Assembly: GCF_032670585.1 (NCBI RefSeq)
Contig: NZ_JAVQHL010000001.1
Coordinates: 434,001-498,000 of the forward strand
DNA length: 64,000 bases
From: Ostreiculturibacter nitratireducens
Lineage (GTDB): Bacteria; Pseudomonadota; Alphaproteobacteria; Rhodobacterales; Rhodobacteraceae
Direction of reading: 5' to 3'
Shown: positions 60,172-64,000 of the stretch, piece by piece
Position numbering within the stretch: the stretch's first letter is position 1
Layout: each line of letters starts with the position of its first letter
The notes under the pieces: model-generated
Database searches by the model: none
What the model was told of the DNA's origin: nothing
What the model saw: the letters and a program-made list of their open reading frames with translations, nothing else
Made by a program: the position numbers and the translations under genes

Positions 60172-60822
60172 TCACTGGACGAGGCCGGGCGGCGTCAGGC
60201 GACGCTGCAGCCAGAGAAGCGCGTAATCGGCCAGAATGGCGAGCAGGCTGACCGCCACGGCGCCCGTCACCAGCTGGCGCGGATCGGTCTGGCTGATCCC
60301 GCGCGAAATAAGGACGCCGAGCCCGCCCGCGCCGATGTAGGCGGCGATCGCGGCGACGCCGATGTTCATCACGACCGCGGTGCGGACGCCGGCCATGATC
60401 ACCGGCACGGCGATCGGGATTTCGACCCGGATCAGCCGCTGGAGCGACGACATGCCCATGCCGCGCGCCGCCTCGCGATAGGCGGGGTCGATGTTCGTGA
60501 TCGCGGTGTAGGTGTTCCGGATGATCGGCAGCTGCGAATAGAGCAGGATCGCGATGACGGCCGGAACGTAGCCGATGCCGTGACCGAAGCGCGACATGAT
60601 CGGGATCATCAGGCCGAAGAGCGCAATGGAAGGAATCGTGACGACGATGGAGGCGATGTAGAGGATGGCATTGGCCGCGACGCGGTTCTGCGTGATGGCA
60701 ATGCCGATCGGTACGCCCGTGAGGATGGCAGCGCCAACAGCGACCGCCACGATTGCGAGATGCTCACCCCCAAGACTGAGGATGAGGCGCCAGTTACTTG
60801 CCATGAACTGGAGAATTTCCAC
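60172..60822 (-). CDS. Betaine-type ABC transporter permease (OpuCD/YehY-like)
   Basis: 216 residues, about six membrane segments. The conserved LPIIRNTYTAITNIDPAYREAARGMGMSSLQRLIRVEIP segment (read in pieces) near 94-132 includes the EAA loop. First gene of the permease-ATPase-permease-binding protein operon, 93 bases downstream of the GlxA-type regulator gene. Confidence 0.9.
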   Translation of the reverse strand: MEILQFMASNWRLILSLGGEHLAIVAVAVGAAILTGVPIGIAITQNRVAANAILYIASIVVTIPSIALFGLMIPIMSRFGHGIGYVPAVIAILLYSQLPIIRNTYTAITNIDPAYREAARGMGMSSLQRLIRVEIPIAVPVIMAGVRTAVVMNIGVAAIAAYIGAGGLGVLISRGISQTDPRQLVTGAVAVSLLAILADYALLWLQRRLTPPGLVQ

Positions 60823-60915
60823 CCCGCGTTCCCCCTTTGCGAGCCAGACTTGCCCGACGTCGCCTCTATAGAAGAAGGCCCGGCGGATCGGCTTACGGGG
60901 AGTCGCCAGAAATTA

Positions 60916-61950
60916 TCAGGATTCCGCCATAGCGCGCCGGCCTCCCCTCCGGAGGACGGAAGGGGAAACGCCGTATTCCGCTTTGAAAGCCTGGCTGAAA
61001 TGGGCAAGGCTGGAAAACCCGCACAAATCGCTGATCTCGAGCAGCCTGTGCGTGGAATTGAGCACCATTGCATGGGCTGCCTTGAGGCGGATCTTCTTGT
61101 AGAACTCCGACGGGCCAAGCCCGAACTTCGCCTCGAAGAGGCGCTCCAGCTGGCGTTCCGAGATTCCCGCGAAATCGGCGATCTTGCTGACCTTCAACGG
61201 GTGGTCGACATGCTCCTCCATGAGCTGGATCGCCATGAGGATGCGTCTGTCGGTCACCTGGAAGCGCCACCGAAGGTCCGGCCGCTGAGTGACGCCGGGC
61301 GCTCTGATCGCGCCATGCAGGAACTGGTCGGCGACGTCCGCGGCGGCCTCCGTGCCGTGGTGTTCCGCGATCATCGACAGCATGAGATCCATGGACGCGG
61401 TGCCGCCCGCCGCGGTGAGGATGCCCCGGTCCTGGCAGTAGAGGTCGGGCACAACCTCGATCTCAGGGAAGTCCTCGGCCAGTTGCCGCTGCATTTCCCA
61501 GTGGATCGTGGCACGGTGGCCGTCGAGCAGCCCGGTCCGGGCCAGAAGCAGCGCGCCGTTACTGATCGCACCGATCCCGCCTTCTGCGCGGCGGCGCTGC
61601 CGCAGCCATTCCAGCACCTGGGCATCGCGGTAGCCCTCGATACCGAGAGACGCGACGACGATCGTCCGTTCGGCGCGCGGCGCCTCTGCTATTCCGAAAC
61701 TTGCGGTCAGGTCGAAACCGTTGCTGGCGGTGACGACGCCTGCGGTCCGCGCCACGAGCCACCAGTCGTAGACCTTCCGCCCCTCCCTCCGGTTCAGCGC
61801 CCGAAGCGGTTCCACGGCCGCGCTGAGCGCCATCATCGAAAAACCCGGAACAAGGAAGAACTGCACCCGGAAAGGCGCTTTCTCCGCTGCGCGCTCGGGC
61901 GCGACTGCTCCGGCAGGTGACTTCCGTGGGGATGTGGTTCTTGCAGGCAT
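60916..61950 (-). CDS. GlxA-type AraC-family regulator of the betaine importer/catabolic genes
   Basis: 344 residues. A disordered N-terminal leader (1-25) is followed by a DJ-1/PfpI-like sensor domain (about 27-215) and two AraC helix-turn-helices (about 240-335: VSKIADFAGISERQLERLFEAKFG; LLEISDLCGFSSLAHFSQAF). Same group as GbdR and CdhR, which respond to betaine and carnitine. It lies directly upstream of the importer operon in the same direction and is the best candidate activator of the importer and the catabolic operon behind it. Confidence 0.87.
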   Translation of the reverse strand: MPARTTSPRKSPAGAVAPERAAEKAPFRVQFFLVPGFSMMALSAAVEPLRALNRREGRKVYDWWLVARTAGVVTASNGFDLTASFGIAEAPRAERTIVVASLGIEGYRDAQVLEWLRQRRRAEGGIGAISNGALLLARTGLLDGHRATIHWEMQRQLAEDFPEIEVVPDLYCQDRGILTAAGGTASMDLMLSMIAEHHGTEAAADVADQFLHGAIRAPGVTQRPDLRWRFQVTDRRILMAIQLMEEHVDHPLKVSKIADFAGISERQLERLFEAKFGLGPSEFYKKIRLKAAHAMVLNSTHRLLEISDLCGFSSLAHFSQAFKAEYGVSPSVLRRGGRRAMAES

Positions 61951-62149
61951 CGCGGGGAGCGCAGTCAGACGAGGACGAACCGTTTTCTGCCAGAGCAGCG
62001 AGCCTGTCTCGATTTCACTTTGGCCATCGTCAAACCGTAGTTTACCGCACTGCCCCTCTCAAGCGGCTCCCTTCCTAATCTTCCCCGATGAGCGCTTCTG
62101 TCGCCCCTGCGACACCCCCGGTCACGGCAGCGCCGCCCGGAAAGCGCGG

Positions 62150-63295
62150 CTACATCGCCTTCTTCATGATGGCGAGCAGGGTATCCGAGTCCAGCTCGAA
62201 CGGGTTTCCCTTCATCGAACTCGACTCCTTCGCCTCCTCCGCAATCGCGGAAAGGTCGGGAGCCCTGCTCAGCCACTCGCCCAAGCGTGGCAGTCGCAAA
62301 TCATCAAGCCTCGATGACAGAAGCTCGAACGGATCTCCGCCCCGAAGGCCGAAATGGTCGCGGAACGCCGCCTTGATTTCCTCGTAGCGCGTCAGGTCGA
62401 CGCCCGCATCCCCGGCGCGCTGACGGTTTGCCGACAGCACGGGACCAAGCAGGCGTCCGCAGATCAGGCCATGCGGCGCCCCGGTCCGGCCGCCGATCAC
62501 GCCCGCGAGTCCATGCACCGCCCCGAGCCCCGCATTCGCCAGCGCGATGCCGCCCGTAAGGCTCACGTAGGCCATGCGGTCCCGCGCCCCTCTGTCCTCG
62601 CATTCGGTCAACCTCGCCAGGGCCGCGACGCCCATGGGGATGGCCGCGCGGCACAGGGCGTCGGTCAACGGGTTGGCGCGGCTCGACAAATAGGGTTCGA
62701 CAACCTGGGTGACCGCGTCGAGCCCCGAGGCGAGCGTCACCGAAAGCGGCGCGCCATCCGTCAGTGCGGGATCGACGATGGCCAGGTCCGGCAGCATCCG
62801 GGGATCGCGCAAGCTGACCTTTCGGCCCGCCTCCGGCACCGATATGACCGCGTTTTTCGTGACCTCGGCCCCGGTGCCGGCCGTGGTCGGAATGGCGACG
62901 AAGGGAAGCGGGTCCGACGGCAGCGGCAGGCCCTTCCCGACCACTTCCAGGTGGTCCATCGCGTCGCTCCTGGCCGGAATGAGGGCAGCCGCGGCCTTTC
63001 CCAGATCGATCACGGCGCCGCCCCCGACCGCAACGACGACATCGGCCGCATGCTCGCGGCGGAGCGACACGACCCTCTCGACATCGGCAAGCGCCGGTTC
63101 TCCGTGGCAGGCCGCCACCCCGACCTCGGCCCCGGCCGCGGTCAGCCTTTCGGCAAATCCGTCCACCCAGGATACCGAACGCCCGCGCACGAGCAGCACG
63201 CGCCTCCCGTAATCCCTCACGAGGACATGCGCCTGATCGGCCTGGCCCCGGCCAAACAGGATCTTGCCTGCGGTCTGGAAGGCGAAGGGCGTCAT
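62150..63295 (-). CDS. Iron-type alcohol dehydrogenase
   Basis: 381 residues. NAD motif GGGAVIDLGK at 91-100. Of the four metal ligands of the family, D193, H261 and H275 are present, but the second (His in DAxTH) is Q197 here. The GLDAVTQVVEP form occurs in part of the family, so it may still bind a metal. It could oxidise or reduce a small alcohol or aldehyde. No clear link to neighbouring genes; upstream of it lies a LOG-family gene in the same direction. Confidence 0.87.
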   Translation of the reverse strand: MTPFAFQTAGKILFGRGQADQAHVLVRDYGRRVLLVRGRSVSWVDGFAERLTAAGAEVGVAACHGEPALADVERVVSLRREHAADVVVAVGGGAVIDLGKAAAALIPARSDAMDHLEVVGKGLPLPSDPLPFVAIPTTAGTGAEVTKNAVISVPEAGRKVSLRDPRMLPDLAIVDPALTDGAPLSVTLASGLDAVTQVVEPYLSSRANPLTDALCRAAIPMGVAALARLTECEDRGARDRMAYVSLTGGIALANAGLGAVHGLAGVIGGRTGAPHGLICGRLLGPVLSANRQRAGDAGVDLTRYEEIKAAFRDHFGLRGGDPFELLSSRLDDLRLPRLGEWLSRAPDLSAIAEEAKESSSMKGNPFELDSDTLLAIMKKAM

Positions 63296-63386
63296 GTCAG
63301 GCCATGATCCCTGAACGCCGTGCAGGCGTTCAACTTGTGACCGGCGATGCCGAACCGTTCCGGAAATTCAAGGACTGCCCGCGCCA

Positions 63387-64000
63387 TCAGTCCGGCCTCC
63401 GCCGATCGGCCCCGAGACGCTCCGCGTCGCTTTCCCTCATGCCTTGGCGGATCCAGTCGACGGCCTCGTCCACGTCGTCCGTCAGCTTCACGACTTCCAG
63501 ATCGTCGACGTTGATCAGACGGGAATCGGCCATCGTGCCCACGAGCATCTTGCGGATCGGTTCCCAGAAGGCCGTGCCCATCGCCACGACCGGGAAGCGC
63601 GTCAGCTTGCTGGTCTGGATCAGGGTGGCGATCTCGAAGGCTTCGTCGAGCGTTCCGAACCCGCCGGGAAGGATCACGAAGGCCGAAGAGTATTTTATGA
63701 GCATCAGTTTCCGCACGAAGAAGTGCTCGAACTCGACGAACTGGTCGAGGTAGGCATTCGGCTCCTCCTCGGTCGGCAGAATGATGTTGCAGCCGAGGCT
63801 GTAGCCGCCCGCATCACGCGCGCCGCGGTTCGCGGCTTCCATCAGCCCGGGGCCGCCGCCGGTCATGACGGTGAATCCCTCTTCGGCGAGGCGGCGTCCG
63901 AGGGCCCGTGTCATCTCGTATTCCGGGTGCCCCTCGCCGATGCGGGCCGATCCGAAGACGGACACGCACGGGTCGGGAACGTCGAAAAGCTCGAAGCCGC
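63387..64000 (-). CDS. LOG-family protein (TIGR00730, cytokinin riboside phosphoribohydrolase-like), 5' end outside window
   Basis: The frame stays open from 63965 (a GTG) to the window edge and reads GFELFDVPDPCVSVFGSAR, as in full-length relatives, so the start lies beyond 64000. The nucleotide-binding motif PGGFGTLDEAFE and the segment TGGGPGLMEAANRGA identify the LOG/lysine-decarboxylase-like family. These enzymes release the base from nucleoside 5'-monophosphates. In bacteria without plant hosts the role is probably nucleotide salvage or clean-up. Confidence 0.88.
   Translation of the reverse strand, partial: GFELFDVPDPCVSVFGSARIGEGHPEYEMTRALGRRLAEEGFTVMTGGGPGLMEAANRGARDAGGYSLGCNIILPTEEEPNAYLDQFVEFEHFFVRKLMLIKYSSAFVILPGGFGTLDEAFEIATLIQTSKLTRFPVVAMGTAFWEPIRKMLVGTMADSRLINVDDLEVVKLTDDVDEAVDWIRQGMRESDAERLGADRRRPD

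Noticed and set aside
61951..62149. Small open frames in the gap between the GlxA-type regulator and the alcohol dehydrogenase
   Set aside because: They run into the neighbouring coding sequences, lack ribosome binding sites and show no domain.
1..64000. CRISPR arrays, tRNA or rRNA genes, transposases, integrases or phage genes
   Set aside because: None seen on reading both strands; no direct-repeat arrays and no mobile-element proteins among the frames.

Overview
The window looks like a chromosomal segment of a GC-rich alphaproteobacterium, most likely a marine or halotolerant member of the Rhodobacterales. This rests on strong GC bias at third codon positions, long antisense open frames behind nearly every gene, and a gene set typical of that order: NAGGN osmolyte synthesis, tetrameric sarcosine oxidase, TAXI-TRAP and BCCT transporters, GlxA-type AraC regulators, a DddP-like protein and an MttB-like protein. 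I saw no rRNA, tRNA, insertion sequence, prophage or CRISPR array.

Layout, left half. 1-4.0 kb: the end of a non-canonical lipoate-assembly operon (lipS1-lipT-lipS2-sLpl type, genes overlapping by ATGA), then UDP-glucose dehydrogenase. 5.7-11.6 kb: the NAGGN osmoprotectant operon (asnO, ngg, M42 peptidase) with an XRE and a MarR regulator. 11.7-14.8 kb: arsenate-resistance operon (arsR-arsC fusion, GAPDH, arsJ). 15-25 kb: proC, the heterotetrameric sarcosine oxidase operon soxBDAG with a divergent GlxA-type regulator, and a dimethylglycine/sarcosine dehydrogenase-like flavoprotein with a divergent LysR gene. 25.7-30.4 kb: a polar amino-acid ABC importer joined to an aspartase-like lyase. Together these suggest growth on methylated glycines and amino acids.

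Middle. 30.4-38.5 kb: uronate dehydrogenase and an RpiR regulator on the minus strand; divergent from them is a TAXI-TRAP importer followed by a universal stress protein, a class III aminotransferase and a beta-keto-acid cleavage enzyme (BKACE). This reads as uptake, transamination and cleavage of an unknown amino acid. 38.5-40 kb: cobF and cobS lie head to head with interpenetrating 5' ends.

Right half, 40-62 kb: the least explained and most interesting part. Two minus-strand operons flank a LysR gene with paired inverted-repeat operators. One carries ALDH, a metal-ligand-deficient M19 dipeptidase homologue, a BCCT carrier and two proteins of unknown function. The other carries nitrilase, acyl-CoA dehydrogenase, acyl-CoA ligase, a non-pyrrolysine MttB-like protein, a crotonase lacking the usual glutamates and an MmgE/PrpD protein. 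It lies downstream of an OpuC/OsmF-type betaine ABC importer and a GlxA-type regulator. A DddP-like M24 protein with its own LysR closes the left side. I infer an undescribed catabolic island for a zwitterionic, probably N- or S-methylated metabolite that is imported, activated to a CoA ester and oxidised. The window ends with an iron-type alcohol dehydrogenase and a LOG-family protein cut by the window edge.
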